The notes: generated from the letters alone by a model not told the origin. A DNA stretch of 64,000 bases from Streptomyces ardesiacus (GCF_003112575.1 NZ_BEWC01000008.1:620001-684000); one strand, 5' to 3'. Counted from the stretch's first letter, positions 47,224 through 55,911 are shown. Made by a program: numbers and translations.

Positions 47224-47637
47224 ATGACCGAGTACGAGCGATCCCGCACCATGCCCGCCCAGCCCGAGCAGGTCTTCGACCAGGCCGCCAACGTCGGACA
47301 GCTCGCGACCTGGCTGCCCGGCGACCTGCACGTGGAGCCGGAGGAGCCGCCCGCCGTCACCGTCCACGAGGACCGCACCGACCAGGACACCTCCGCCCTG
47401 CTGCGCGCCCGGCCCGAGCAGATGCGGCTCGAGTGGGGCACCCGCGAGCAGGGCAGCTACGCCGGCTGGCTGCAGGTCGCCGGACTGGACAGCGGGGCCA
47501 GCGAGGTCACGGTGCACCTGTCGTTCTTCGACGACAGCCACGACCCGGGACAAGGGACGGTGGCCGAGGCCCTCGACGGCAGCCTGCGGCGGCTGGAGGA
47601 GCAGGTGCGGATGCGCACCGACAACGCGGCCGGCTGA
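47224..47637 (+). CDS. SRPBCC-family (polyketide cyclase-like) protein
   Basis: A 137-residue protein: YERSRTMPAQPEQVFDQAAN is the START/SRPBCC opening, LATWLPGDLHVEPEEPPAVT the cavity loop, and LEEQVRMRTDN the C-terminal helix. It binds a hydrophobic ligand or acts as a coenzyme-A/aromatic cyclase relative; the ligand is unknown. ATG at 47224 has GAGGAG 9 nt upstream. It is divergent from the PP2C gene, so the two share a promoter region of 169 bp. Confidence 0.85.
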   Translation: MTEYERSRTMPAQPEQVFDQAANVGQLATWLPGDLHVEPEEPPAVTVHEDRTDQDTSALLRARPEQMRLEWGTREQGSYAGWLQVAGLDSGASEVTVHLSFFDDSHDPGQGTVAEALDGSLRRLEEQVRMRTDNAAG

Positions 47638-47723
47638 CCGAACGGGCGGGCCGGTGGGCACCCGCGCGCCGCCCCGCCCTGCCCCGCCCTGCCCTGGGCC
47701 GTATGCCGTCCTGTCCCGCGTGC

Positions 47724-47757
47724 CGCCCCGGCCCGTGCTCCGCCCCGGCCCGTGCTC
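47724..47757. repeat. two tandem 17-bp repeats (CGCCCCGGCCCGTGCTC)
   Basis: Exact duplication in the C-rich, gene-free stretch between the SRPBCC and P450 genes. The surrounding 47641-47824 is pyrimidine-biased on the plus strand (runs of CCCCGCCCTG) and holds no gene that I recognise. Confidence 0.8.
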
Positions 47758-47824
47758 CGCCCCCTCCCGGCCCCTGCCCCGCTCGGCCCGGGTCCCGCCC
47801 GGCACCCCGGGGCACCCACCCGCC

Positions 47825-49066
47825 ATGGACGCTCACCGACGCCCGCTGCTGGACTGCACGCCGGCACTGCTCGCCGAGGGCTACGCCTGGCTGCCCAACC
47901 GCATGCGCGACAGCACCCGCCCCGTGCTGCGCACCCGGCTCCTCGGCAGACCCGCGCTGGCCGTGCGCGGACCGGAGGCCGTCCGCTTCTTCTACGACGA
48001 GTCGCACGTCCGCCGGCACGGAGCGATCCCGGCCCCGGTCCTGGACACCCTGTTCGGCCAGGGCGCGGTCCACACCCTCGACGGGGCGGCCCACCGCACG
48101 CGCAAGGAACTCTTCCTGCCGCTGCTCGAAGCGGGCCGCGTCGCCCGCCTCACCGAGCACGTCACCGGAGCCTGGGACGAGGCCGTGCGCTCCTGGAGCC
48201 GGCGCGAGCGCGTCGTCCTGTTCGACGAGGCGGCGGCCGTGCTCACCCGTGGCGTCTGCGACTGGGCGGGAGTCCCGCGCCGGGCCGTGGACGTGGACAC
48301 CCTGGCACGGGACCTGGTCGCGATGGTCGACGGCTTCGCCACCCCGGGCCCGCGCCACCTGCGGGCCCGCCGCGCCCGCGCCCGGCAGGAGGCCCGCACG
48401 GCCCGCCTGGTCGAGGAGGTCAGGACGGACGCGGCCGTGGCCCCCGCCGGCTCGTTCCTCGAACGGGTGGCCCGGCACCGCGACGCGGAGCGGGGCCCGC
48501 TGGACTCCCGGACGGCGGCGGTGGAACTGCTGAACGTCCTGCGCCCCACCGTCGCCGTGAGCTGGTTCGTGGCCTTCGCCGCCCACGCCCTGCACCGGTG
48601 GCCGGCCCATCGCGAGCGGCTGCGCGCCGGTGACGACGCCTTCGCCACGGCCTTCGCCCACGAGGTGCGCCGCTTCTACCCGTTCGCCCCGTTCCTCGGC
48701 GGACGCACCGTCACCGAACAGACCTGGCACGGCGAGTCCGTCCCGGCCGGCGGCATCCTGCTGCTCGACGTGTACGGGCAGAACCACGACGAGGAGCTCT
48801 GGGGCGACCCGTACACCTTCCGGCCCCAACGGTTCCTGGACCGGCCCCCCGGCCCCGACGAGCTGATCCCCCAGGGCGGCGGCGACCCCGCGGCCGGCCA
48901 CCGCTGCCCCGGCGAGCGCGTCACCGTCGGCCTGCTCCAGGCGCTGGCGGTGCGGTTGGCACGCCTGGACTGCACCGTCCCCGAGCAGGATCTGCGCATC
49001 CCGCTGCGCCGGGTCCCGACCCGGCCCCGCAGCGGCTTCGTCGTCACCGGCGTACGCGCACCCTGA
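47825..49066 (+). CDS. CYP152-family P450 peroxygenase, OleT-like residue set
   Basis: A 413-residue P450 that uses hydrogen peroxide and fatty acids. Family marks: DSTRPVLRTRLLGRPAL, TLFGQGAVHTLDGAAHRTRK, VELLNVLRPTVAVSWFVAF (I-helix Arg240-Pro241 instead of the acid-alcohol pair), HEVRRFYPFAPFLGG, FRPQRFLDRP and IPQGGGDPAAGHRCPGE (haem Cys361). Residues matching OleT Phe79, His85 and Arg245 are all present (Phe77, His83, Arg240); BSbeta hydroxylase has Gln at the second position. ATG at 47825 lacks a ribosome site. Confidence 0.94.
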   Translation: MDAHRRPLLDCTPALLAEGYAWLPNRMRDSTRPVLRTRLLGRPALAVRGPEAVRFFYDESHVRRHGAIPAPVLDTLFGQGAVHTLDGAAHRTRKELFLPLLEAGRVARLTEHVTGAWDEAVRSWSRRERVVLFDEAAAVLTRGVCDWAGVPRRAVDVDTLARDLVAMVDGFATPGPRHLRARRARARQEARTARLVEEVRTDAAVAPAGSFLERVARHRDAERGPLDSRTAAVELLNVLRPTVAVSWFVAFAAHALHRWPAHRERLRAGDDAFATAFAHEVRRFYPFAPFLGGRTVTEQTWHGESVPAGGILLLDVYGQNHDEELWGDPYTFRPQRFLDRPPGPDELIPQGGGDPAAGHRCPGERVTVGLLQALAVRLARLDCTVPEQDLRIPLRRVPTRPRSGFVVTGVRAP

Positions 49067-49245
49067 CGACACGTCACGCGCACCCGTTCAGGGCCGGTTG
49101 GCTGATCGTTTGCAGCCGTCCGGGTGCGCCCGGGTCCCGGGCGGCCGAACCGGCCGTCACCCGAATGGACCCCGCTCGCTACTGGTCACGGCCGAACCGG
49201 TGTCTCCTGGTGAGTGTCAGCGGCGTCCAGGCTGGGAGGCCGATC

Positions 49246-49440
49246 ATGTACGAAATGTGCGTGGGCCCGGAGAAGGCGGGCGGAGCGTTGGTGTGGCACG
49301 TACTGTCCAAGCAGGCCGCGGCCACACTCTGCGGACAGCAGCTCCGCGAACGCAGAGAAGCATCCGACGGTGAACGGGCGCGTCATTGCCCGGACTGCAT
49401 GGCTTCCTTCGAGAAGTTGATGGCAACCACACCGTGCTGA
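49246..49440 (+). CDS. small Cys-containing protein
   Basis: A 64-residue protein starting MYEMCVGPEKAGGALVWHVL. It has Cys at positions 5 and 28 (TLCGQQLRER) and a CxxC as HCPDCMASFEKLM, so it could form a small zinc ribbon. GGGAGG lies 6 nt before the ATG. Small proteins of this layout are common in Streptomyces but their role is unknown to me. It sits between the P450 gene and a repeat-rich gap. Confidence 0.7.
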   Translation: MYEMCVGPEKAGGALVWHVLSKQAAATLCGQQLRERREASDGERARHCPDCMASFEKLMATTPC

Positions 49441-49457
49441 CGGACCGTCCGCAAACC

Positions 49458-49490
49458 GTCCGCCCCGTCGCCCCGAGCGGCGGGGCGGAC
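49458..49490 (+). terminator. 10-bp hairpin terminator
   Basis: GTCCGCCCCG at 49458-49467 pairs with CGGGGCGGAC at 49481-49490, 17 nt after the stop of the small Cys protein. Confidence 0.7.
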
Positions 49491-50304
49491 GCCGTGACGG
49501 GACCGGAGCCCGGACACGTCCCCCGACGATCACTCGGTTGGCGCAGAGTCATGACGGGACGCCGGGGAAGACGCACGGTCGTGCCCCGCCGCGCGCCGTC
49601 CTCCCGCGCACGGGGCGGCAGGGTGCGCCGCGGCCGGGATCCCCGAGTCGGCCGCGGCGCCTCCTCCTCCGGCCGCTGAGCGGCCTTCCCACCCGGCCCG
49701 CCGATGGGTGTCGGCCGCCGGAGCATTTGGGTGTCGTCCCCGATGGCCGCGCTGCGGCAGAGCGTGTGACAGTGGACCGACGCCGCGCCCCGGGGGTCTT
49801 TCCCGGGGGCCGGGGGGCGTTTTCGCACAAGCCCTGTCCCGCCCGTTCGCGGGCGGTGCCGCATGGTCCGGCGCGAAGGTGCTGTGCCCGCCCGGGCACC
49901 GGTCGGCCGACGGGCATGGTGGCGACGCCGCGGGCCGCAAGCGGCCCGGGCACGGGCGCTCGCCGTCCGGGCCGCTGCCGGCCCGCGGGTTTCCCGCCCC
50001 CGAGCGGTGTCACGCCACGGGGGAGTGGCGGTCCGGGGCCGCCCGGCCCGGCACGACGATGCGGCACGACGACGTGTGGCACGAAGACGTGTGCCACGGC
50101 GACGTATGCCCTGACGACGTACGACACGGCGTCGTGCGGCACGACGACGTGCCGCACGACGGCTGCGGCACGCCCGCACACGACCCGACCGGCACGACCT
50201 GACGACGTATCACCCGACCACGCACGACCGACGAAGGAGAATGCGCATCCATCCCCGTCAAGTGAAGCCCGTCCGACCCTGCGCGCGAGTGAAGGCGGTG
50301 ACCC
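49491..50304. other. gene-poor gap of about 0.8 kb
   Basis: No ORF here shows homology I recognise; several long ORFs on both strands are composition artefacts. The right half holds a 15-bp degenerate repeat (50060-50164). The antiporter promoter must lie in the last 150 bp. The sequence TCGCACAAGCCCTG near 49825 and the surrounding hairpins could be transcription signals, but nothing specific was identified. Confidence 0.6.
50060..50164. repeat. seven degenerate 15-bp tandem repeats (TGYGGCACGACGACG)
   Basis: Units from 50060 in steps of exactly 15 bp: TGCGGCACGACGACG, TGTGGCACGAAGACG, TGTGCCACGGCGACG, TATGCCCTGACGACG, TACGACACGGCGTCG, TGCGGCACGACGACG, TGCCGCACGACGGCT. In the frame starting with ATG at 50059 they encode pentapeptides of the type RHDDV, WHEDV, CHGDV and stop at 50202 (47 codons, no ribosome site). 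Confidence 0.85.
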
Positions 50305-51630
50305 GTGGGACACGCTGACACCCTGCTCGCCATGGGCGGTGCCTTCGTGGCCGCCGCGTTCCTCGCCCGCCTCGGCGGCAGGATCGGACTGCCGACGATC
50401 CCCCTGTTCATGCTCGCCGGCATCCTGCTCGGCCCGCACACACCGGGCTTCGTCCTGGTGGAGGACGCGCACGACTTCGAGATGCTCTCCGCGCTCGGAC
50501 TCGTGCTGCTGCTCTTCTACCTGGGGCTGGAGTTCCACCTCGACGACCTCAAGAGCGGAGGCAAACGGCTGCTGACCGCCGGGGGCGTGTATCTGCTCCT
50601 GAACGTCGGAGCCGGGCTCGGCTTCGGCTTCGTCCTCGGGTGGGGCGTGCGCGAGGCGCTGGTCCTGGCGGGCGTGCTCGGGATCTCCTCCTCCGCGATC
50701 GTCACCAAGATCCTCATCGACCTGGGCCGGATCGGCCGTCCGGAGACCCGGCTGATCCTCGGCGTCATCGTCGTGGAGGACATCTTCCTCGCGCTGTACC
50801 TGGCCGCCCTGCAACCGGTCATCTCGGGCGCGCACGGCGTGGCCGACATGGCGCTGCAGGCCGGCAAGGCCTTCGGCTTCCTGCTGGTGCTGGCCGCCGC
50901 CGCCCGCTACGGCACCCGGCTCGTGGGCCGGCTGATCCACACGCGGGACAACGAACTGCTCGTCATCAGCTTCCTCGGCGCCGCCGTGCTCGTCGCCGGG
51001 GTCTCCGAACTCCTCGGCGTCGCCGACGCGATCGGCGCCTTCATGGTGGGCCTGATCCTCGCCGGCACCCCCTCGGGGCCGCGGATCCGGGAGCTGGTGC
51101 ACCCGCTGCGCGACGCCTTCGCGGCCATCTTCTTCTTCGCCTTCGGCCTCGCCATCGACCCCGGCGACCTCGCCTCCGTCGCCGGTCCGGTCGCCGCCGC
51201 GGCGGCCCTGACCGTCGTCATGAACGTCGTCGCGGGACTGTGCGTCGCCCGGGTGTACCGCTACGGCAGCGAACCGGCCGCGGAGATCGCCACCACCCTG
51301 GTCGCCCGGGGGGAGTTCGCGCTGATCCTGGCCGCCATGGCCGCGGGCGCCGGACTGGACGCGCGGCTCGCCCCCTTCATCGCCGGGTACGTGCTCGTCC
51401 TCGCCGTCCTCGGACCCGTCGTCGCGGGGCGCGCCCACGTACTCGCCGGTGCGCTGCGGGCCGCCGGCCGGCTGCTGCCCGGGGCCCCGGCACCGGCCGC
51501 GGCGCCCGGCGACGGGAGCGGTGCGGGGGATGAGGGGACGGACGCGGACAGCCGTCCGGTGCCGGCCGGGGCCTCCTGCTCGTCCGGCTCCGGGGACTCC
51601 TCCCCGGAACACGCGAAGACGGAGCGCTGA
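50305..51630 (+). CDS. CPA2-family cation/proton antiporter
   Basis: A 441-residue membrane protein with about 12 helices, similar to KefB/KefC and MagA-type exchangers: GRIGLPTIPLFMLAGILLGP, LGLVLLLFYLGLEFHLDDLK, VLGISSSAIVTKILIDLGRI, LGVIVVEDIFLALYLAALQP (the key acid pair), ADAIGAFMVGLILAGTPSGP, FAAIFFFAFGLAIDPGDLAS and TLVARGEFALILAAMAAGAG. It lacks the TrkA-N domain and ends with a 50-residue Ser/Ala/Glu-rich tail. It probably extrudes Na+ or K+ in exchange for protons. GTG at 50305. Confidence 0.92.
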   Translation: MGHADTLLAMGGAFVAAAFLARLGGRIGLPTIPLFMLAGILLGPHTPGFVLVEDAHDFEMLSALGLVLLLFYLGLEFHLDDLKSGGKRLLTAGGVYLLLNVGAGLGFGFVLGWGVREALVLAGVLGISSSAIVTKILIDLGRIGRPETRLILGVIVVEDIFLALYLAALQPVISGAHGVADMALQAGKAFGFLLVLAAAARYGTRLVGRLIHTRDNELLVISFLGAAVLVAGVSELLGVADAIGAFMVGLILAGTPSGPRIRELVHPLRDAFAAIFFFAFGLAIDPGDLASVAGPVAAAAALTVVMNVVAGLCVARVYRYGSEPAAEIATTLVARGEFALILAAMAAGAGLDARLAPFIAGYVLVLAVLGPVVAGRAHVLAGALRAAGRLLPGAPAPAAAPGDGSGAGDEGTDADSRPVPAGASCSSGSGDSSPEHAKTER

Positions 51631-51743
51631 GCACCTCCGCCTCAGCGCGGTGCCCCGCGGTTCCCGGTGGGACAATCTGCCCACAGGACCGTTGTCACGC
51701 CGCCGCGGCCGGACGCGTCCGGGACCGGAAGGAGCCAGTCAGC

Positions 51744-52187
51744 ATGATCGAGTGGGTGCCCCTGGGCAGCGGTGCCAGACCCGTTCCCCGGCCGGTCGCG
51801 GCTCCCCTGGTGTGGGCCGGGGCCTTCGGCGGCGCCCTCCTGCTGGTGGGGCTCCTCAACGGCACCGTCGGCTCGGGACGTCCGGGTCTCGCCCTGGTCG
51901 CGCTCTCGCTGCTGGCGGCCCTGCTCGGCCTGTGCGCGCCGTTCGCGGCCGCCCCGGGGACGGCCGTGCTGTGCTGGTTGTCCCTCAACGGCTTCGCCAT
52001 ACCGCCGGCCGGCACCCTCACGTGGGCCGGCCGGCGGGACGCGTTCTGGCTCGCCTGCCTGCTCGGCGCGGCCCTCGTCGGTACGGCGCTGGCCCGCCTG
52101 GTGCACGCGCGGGCCGCCTACCGCCGGCTGACCACGGCGACGGGCCCCGACGCGCCGGAGCCGGGGACCGGTCCCGGCGACGTCTGA
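51744..52187 (+). CDS. membrane protein with DUF4118-like four-helix unit
   Basis: A 147-residue protein: PLVWAGAFGGALLLVGLLNG, LALVALSLLAALLGLCAPFA, APGTAVLCWLSLNGFAIPPA and DAFWLACLLGAALVGTALAR are four hydrophobic helices, the layout of the KdpD-type DUF4118 membrane unit, here without kinase domain. The tail is short and Pro-rich. GGAAGGAG lies 8 nt before the ATG. Its position after the antiporter suggests a membrane function, perhaps ion- or osmotic-related. Confidence 0.75.
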   Translation: MIEWVPLGSGARPVPRPVAAPLVWAGAFGGALLLVGLLNGTVGSGRPGLALVALSLLAALLGLCAPFAAAPGTAVLCWLSLNGFAIPPAGTLTWAGRRDAFWLACLLGAALVGTALARLVHARAAYRRLTTATGPDAPEPGTGPGDV

Positions 52188-52235
52188 GCCCGTTCGGGAC
52201 CCGGAGCCGCGGCGCGGTCCGGGACACCGGCGGTG

Positions 52236-52271
52236 GGGGAGGGCCGGAGCCGGCACGGACCGGCCCTCCCC
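52236..52271. terminator. 12-bp hairpin between convergent genes
   Basis: GGGGAGGGCCGG at 52236-52247 pairs with 52260-52271 across a 12-nt loop, just before the protease stop on the other strand. Confidence 0.75.
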
Positions 52272-52277
52272 GCCCGG

Positions 52278-53444
52278 TCAGGCCGTGTGGAGGGTCAGGC
52301 CGTAGCGGTTCAGGATCTCGTTGACGGGCTGGAACCAGGTCTCCCCGCCGCTGGAGCAGTTGCCCCAGCCGCCCGAGGTGACGCCCTGCGCCTGGTCACC
52401 GCTGATGAAGGAGCCGCCGGAGTCGCCGCCCTCGGCGCACACACTGGTCTTGGTGAGCTGGTGCACCACCGAGCCGTCGCTGTAGTTGACCGTCTCGTTG
52501 TGGGCCAGCACGGTGCCGCAGTGCCAGTGCGTGGTGGAGCCGGAGCGGCAGATCGAGGCACCCACGGGCGCCACGTTCGAGCCGCGCACGAGCTGGTCGG
52601 AGACCGTGCCCCAGCCGAGCACGACCGGCACCGTCCACCAGCCGCTGCCCACACTGACCCACGCGTAGTCGTTGTCGGGGAAGGACGAGCCCTGGAACGT
52701 GCCGATGTAGGAGCCGTCCCAGCCGCTGACCCCGGCGCCGGCCCGGCCGCAGTGCCCGGCGGTGACGAACCCGCCGTGCACCGAGAAACCGATGGAGCAG
52801 CGGACGTTGCCGGTGTAGTACGGGTCGCCGCCGACGGTGCCGGCGGCGAAGGTCCCCGGGGCCGACGGCACCGGGCGCACCGTGACCGGACCGGTCTCGC
52901 GGGCCTGCTTCAGGAAGCGCTGGACATCGTTGTCAGCCTGCTCGCTCGCGACCACGTCGACGACCACGGTGCCGGCGCGCTGGTCGACGTGCCAGCCGCT
53001 GACACCCGCGGGGGCGTCGAGGCGGTCGACGCGCGCCTTGGCCGCGTCCAGTTGCCGCGCGCTGTGCTCGACGGTGCGCACCTGTGCACCGGTGGCGCGC
53101 ACCGCGCTCAGCGTCGAGGGGGCCGCGTCGGAGGTGACGGCCACGGTGAGTCTGCCGGTGTCGGCGTCGAACCACGAGCCGCCGTAGGCCGCTCCGGCGG
53201 CCCGGCGCGCCACCGGTTCCACTTCGGTGGCGTCGCGTTCGGCCGCGAGCCGGTCCTCGGCCTGGTCCCGGGTGAGGCCGAAGTCGCGCTGCATGGCGTC
53301 CAGAAGGCCGGCGGAGGCCGGCCGTTCGTCGACGGAGGCGGCGGGGGCCCCGGCCGCCGAGGCCGGCAGGGTGCCGACCGCGGTGAGGCTGCCGAGCACG
53401 AGGAGTCCGGCCAGGCCGAGGTGCCTGAGTCTGCTGCGTCTCAC
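52278..53444 (-). CDS. secreted S1 family serine protease, streptogrisin/alpha-lytic type
   Basis: A 388-residue prepro-protease. Signal peptide: VRRSRLRHLGLAGLLVLGSL then TAVGTLPASAA (cleavage near residue 31). The prodomain spans about 35-190 (LLDAMQRDFGLTRDQAEDRL, RQLDAAKARVDRLDAPAGVS). Mature triad: GFVTAGHCGRAG (His), SFPDNDYAWVSVGSG (Asp) and CAEGGDSGGSFISGDQAQGV (Ser). Cys pairs fit family disulfides. It is extracellular and probably broad in specificity. A LacI-type palindrome lies 66-79 nt upstream of the start. Confidence 0.94.
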   Translation of the reverse strand: MRRSRLRHLGLAGLLVLGSLTAVGTLPASAAGAPAASVDERPASAGLLDAMQRDFGLTRDQAEDRLAAERDATEVEPVARRAAGAAYGGSWFDADTGRLTVAVTSDAAPSTLSAVRATGAQVRTVEHSARQLDAAKARVDRLDAPAGVSGWHVDQRAGTVVVDVVASEQADNDVQRFLKQARETGPVTVRPVPSAPGTFAAGTVGGDPYYTGNVRCSIGFSVHGGFVTAGHCGRAGAGVSGWDGSYIGTFQGSSFPDNDYAWVSVGSGWWTVPVVLGWGTVSDQLVRGSNVAPVGASICRSGSTTHWHCGTVLAHNETVNYSDGSVVHQLTKTSVCAEGGDSGGSFISGDQAQGVTSGGWGNCSSGGETWFQPVNEILNRYGLTLHTA

Positions 53445-53509
53445 GGAGTTGCCCTTCGTCGTTCCAGCAAAGGTGGGGGTGGAACAGATGACACGGAACA
53501 ACCGCGGTG

Positions 53510-53523
53510 TGAGAGCGCTCTCA
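53510..53523. promoter_or_regulatory. LacI-type palindrome TGAGAGCGCTCTCA upstream of the protease
   Basis: A perfect 14-bp palindrome with the GAGCGCTC core of LacI/GalR-family operators; only the second and thirteenth-type positions differ from the CebR box at 43106. It lies in the promoter region of the S1 protease gene. Confidence 0.75.
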
Positions 53524-53722
53524 TCGGGTCGCTTCGAGCGTAGCCAGCCCATGTCTTCAGGTCCATGCCAATGCACGGCCTTTCCGTGCCGCCTTTCCTG
53601 CCGCCGGTCCGCGCACCCGGTCGTTTCGCCCCCTTCGCCCGGTTGGGCGGCCGCCGACGGGGCACTCAGGCTCCGTCCGCGCAACGACGGCCCGCAGCGG
53701 CCACTGGACGTGGGAGGCACAC

Positions 53723-54229
53723 GTGGCGATCCGGCACCGGCTGATCCAGGCGACCCCGCAGGCCGTCTGGGACGTCCTCGCGGACGGCGACGCCTACGTG
53801 CAGTGGGTGGTCGGCCCCTCGAAGGTCACCCCCAGGGACGGGCGGTGGCCGCAGGTCGGGGCGACCATCGCGTACGAGGTGCGGCTCGGGCCGCTGCTGC
53901 TCGACAACGAGTCGGTGGTCAGACGCTGCGTGGAGGGCTCCGTGCTGGAACTGGAGGCCAAGGCGGGCCGGCTCGGCACCGCCCGGATCGCCGTCGAACT
54001 GCGCCCGTGGGGCGAGCAGTGCCTGGTGATCGTGGACGAGCACCCCCTGCGCGGCCCCGGGGGCCTGCTGCACAACGTCGGCGTCGAGGCCCTGATCCAG
54101 GTGCGCCACCGCGCCATGCTCGCCAGACTCGCCAAGCTGTGCGAGTCCCGCGCCGGCGACCGGTGCCGCCCCGACCCGCCCGACACGGTGGGCGCGGTGC
54201 ACCACCGGCGGGGAACCGGCCGTGCCTGA
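53723..54229 (+). CDS. SRPBCC-family protein, coupled to the FAD oxidoreductase
   Basis: A 168-residue START/SRPBCC protein: VAIRHRLIQATPQAVWDVLA (family opening), GDAYVQWVVGPSKVTPRDGR, LELEAKAGRLGTARIAVELR and MLARLAKLCESRAGDRCR (C-terminal helix). Ligand unknown. GTG at 53723 with GTGGGAGG about 11 nt upstream. Its stop overlaps the next gene by 8 nt, so they are co-translated. Confidence 0.88.
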   Translation: MAIRHRLIQATPQAVWDVLADGDAYVQWVVGPSKVTPRDGRWPQVGATIAYEVRLGPLLLDNESVVRRCVEGSVLELEAKAGRLGTARIAVELRPWGEQCLVIVDEHPLRGPGGLLHNVGVEALIQVRHRAMLARLAKLCESRAGDRCRPDPPDTVGAVHHRRGTGRA

Positions 54230-55850
54230 CGCCGTCGACGCCGTCGTGGTGGGAGCCGGACCCAACGGCCTGGTGGCGGCGAACCTGCTGGCCGACGCGG
54301 GCTGGAGCGTGACGGTCCTGGAGGAGCAGCCCGAGCCGGGCGGCGCGGTGCGGCACGACGACGCGGTCGCCCCCGGCTTCGTCAACGACCTGTTCAGCTC
54401 CTTCTACCCGCTGGCCGCCGCCTCCCCGGTCCTCGGCGGACTCCACCTGGAGGAGCACGGGCTGCGCTGGGCGCACGCACCCCACGTCCTCGCCCACCCC
54501 CTGACCGACGGCACCTGTGCCGTCCTCGACCGCGACCTCGCCACCACCGCCGCGTCGCTCGACGCCTTCGCCCCCGGGGACGGCGCCGCCTGGGAACGGC
54601 TCCACGCGGTGTGGGACCGCTACCGGGCCGACATCGTGGACGCCCTGTTCACCCCCTTCCCGCCCGTGCGCGCCGGTGCCCGGCTGGCCCTGCGGCTGCG
54701 CGGCGCGGGCGGACTCAGGCTCGCCCGCACCCTGGTCCTGCCCGTGCGCCGCATGGGCGAGGAGGAGTTCCGCGGCGAGGGCGGCAGACTGCTCCTGGCC
54801 GGCAACGCCCTGCACGCCGACCTCGCCCCCGAGGCGGCCGGCAGCGGCGGCTTCGGCTGGCTGATGTCGATGCTCGGACAGACCTACGGCTTCCCCGTGC
54901 CGGTCGGCGGCTCCGGCGCCCTCACCGAGGCCCTGGTCCGCCGCCTGCGCGCCCGGGGCGGCACCCTGCACTGCGGGCGGCGCGTCGACCGCGTCCTGGT
55001 CCGCGACCGGCGCGCGGCCGGCGTGCGCACCGCCGACGGGGACGCCGTCACCGCCCGCCGCGCCGTCCTCGCGGACGTCTCCGTCCCCGCCCTGTACGGC
55101 CGGCTCGTCGCCCCGGCGGACCTGCCGGACCAAGTCCGCAGGGACCTGCGGCGCTTCCAGTGGGACTTCGCCACCTTCAAGGTCGACTGGGCGCTGGACG
55201 GCCCCGTGCCCTGGCGCTGCGAGGAGGCGGCGGGGGCCGGCACCGTGCACCTCTCCGACGGCCTCGACGAACTGACCCGGTTCGCCGCCCAGATCGCCAT
55301 GCGGCAGGTCCCCGACCGCCCCTTCTCGCTCTTCGGCCAGATGACGACCACCGACCCGACCCGCTCACCGGCCGGCACCGAGTCCGCCTGGGCCTACACC
55401 CACGTCCCGCACGACATCCGCGGCGACGCGGGGGACGAGGGCGTCACCGGGAGCTGGGACCGGCGGGAGCAGGAGCTGATGGCCGACCGGGTCGAACGCC
55501 AGGTGGAACGGTTCGCTCCCGGATTCCGCGCCCTGGTCCGGGCCCGGCGCGTGCTGGCCCCGCCCACCCTCCAGGCCATGAACGCCAACCTGGAGGGCGG
55601 CGCCATCAACGGCGGCACCACCGCCATGCACCAGCAGCTCGTCTTCCGGCCCGTGCCCGGCACCGGACGGCCGGAGACACCGGTGACCGGTCTCTTCCTC
55701 GCCTCCGCGGGCGCCCACCCGGGAGGCGGGGTGCACGGCGCGCCCGGCGCCAACGCCGCGCGCGCCGCCCTGCGCCAGCACCGGTTCGCGGGCCTCGCCC
55801 GCCTGCAGCGGTCCCTGACCCGACGCGACCGGACCGGCGACCGGTGCTGA
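54222..55850 (+). CDS. phytoene-dehydrogenase-like NAD(P)/FAD oxidoreductase
   Basis: A 542-residue flavoprotein: VDAVVVGAGPNGLVAANLLA (GxGxxG), GWSVTVLEEQPEPGGAVRHD, GFGWLMSMLGQTYGFPVPVG, GGSGALTEALVRRLRARGGT and the C-terminal FLASAGAHPGGGVHGAPGAN. It matches the PYROXD2-like carotenoid-oxidase group rather than true CrtI. It is the middle gene of an SRPBCC-flavoprotein-SDR set 1.1 kb from the crt locus, so a carotenoid-like or lipid substrate is possible. GTG start overlaps the previous stop. Confidence 0.93.
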   Translation: MPDAVDAVVVGAGPNGLVAANLLADAGWSVTVLEEQPEPGGAVRHDDAVAPGFVNDLFSSFYPLAAASPVLGGLHLEEHGLRWAHAPHVLAHPLTDGTCAVLDRDLATTAASLDAFAPGDGAAWERLHAVWDRYRADIVDALFTPFPPVRAGARLALRLRGAGGLRLARTLVLPVRRMGEEEFRGEGGRLLLAGNALHADLAPEAAGSGGFGWLMSMLGQTYGFPVPVGGSGALTEALVRRLRARGGTLHCGRRVDRVLVRDRRAAGVRTADGDAVTARRAVLADVSVPALYGRLVAPADLPDQVRRDLRRFQWDFATFKVDWALDGPVPWRCEEAAGAGTVHLSDGLDELTRFAAQIAMRQVPDRPFSLFGQMTTTDPTRSPAGTESAWAYTHVPHDIRGDAGDEGVTGSWDRREQELMADRVERQVERFAPGFRALVRARRVLAPPTLQAMNANLEGGAINGGTTAMHQQLVFRPVPGTGRPETPVTGLFLASAGAHPGGGVHGAPGANAARAALRQHRFAGLARLQRSLTRRDRTGDRC

Positions 55851-55911
55851 CCGCGGTCGGGCGCCCGCCCGGTCCGGGACGACTCCGAGGACCCGAGGAA
55901 AGGGCCGACCC

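Noticed and set aside
49095..49130. SigB-type promoter (GTTT and GGGT motifs) before the small Cys protein
   Set aside because: GTTT and GGGT are only about 10 nt apart, too short for the 14-16 nt spacing of such promoters.
49708..50202. 164-residue ORF in the gene-poor gap
   Set aside because: The first two thirds have random amino-acid composition and no ribosome site; only the 15-bp repeat end looks coding-like and is reported as a repeat.
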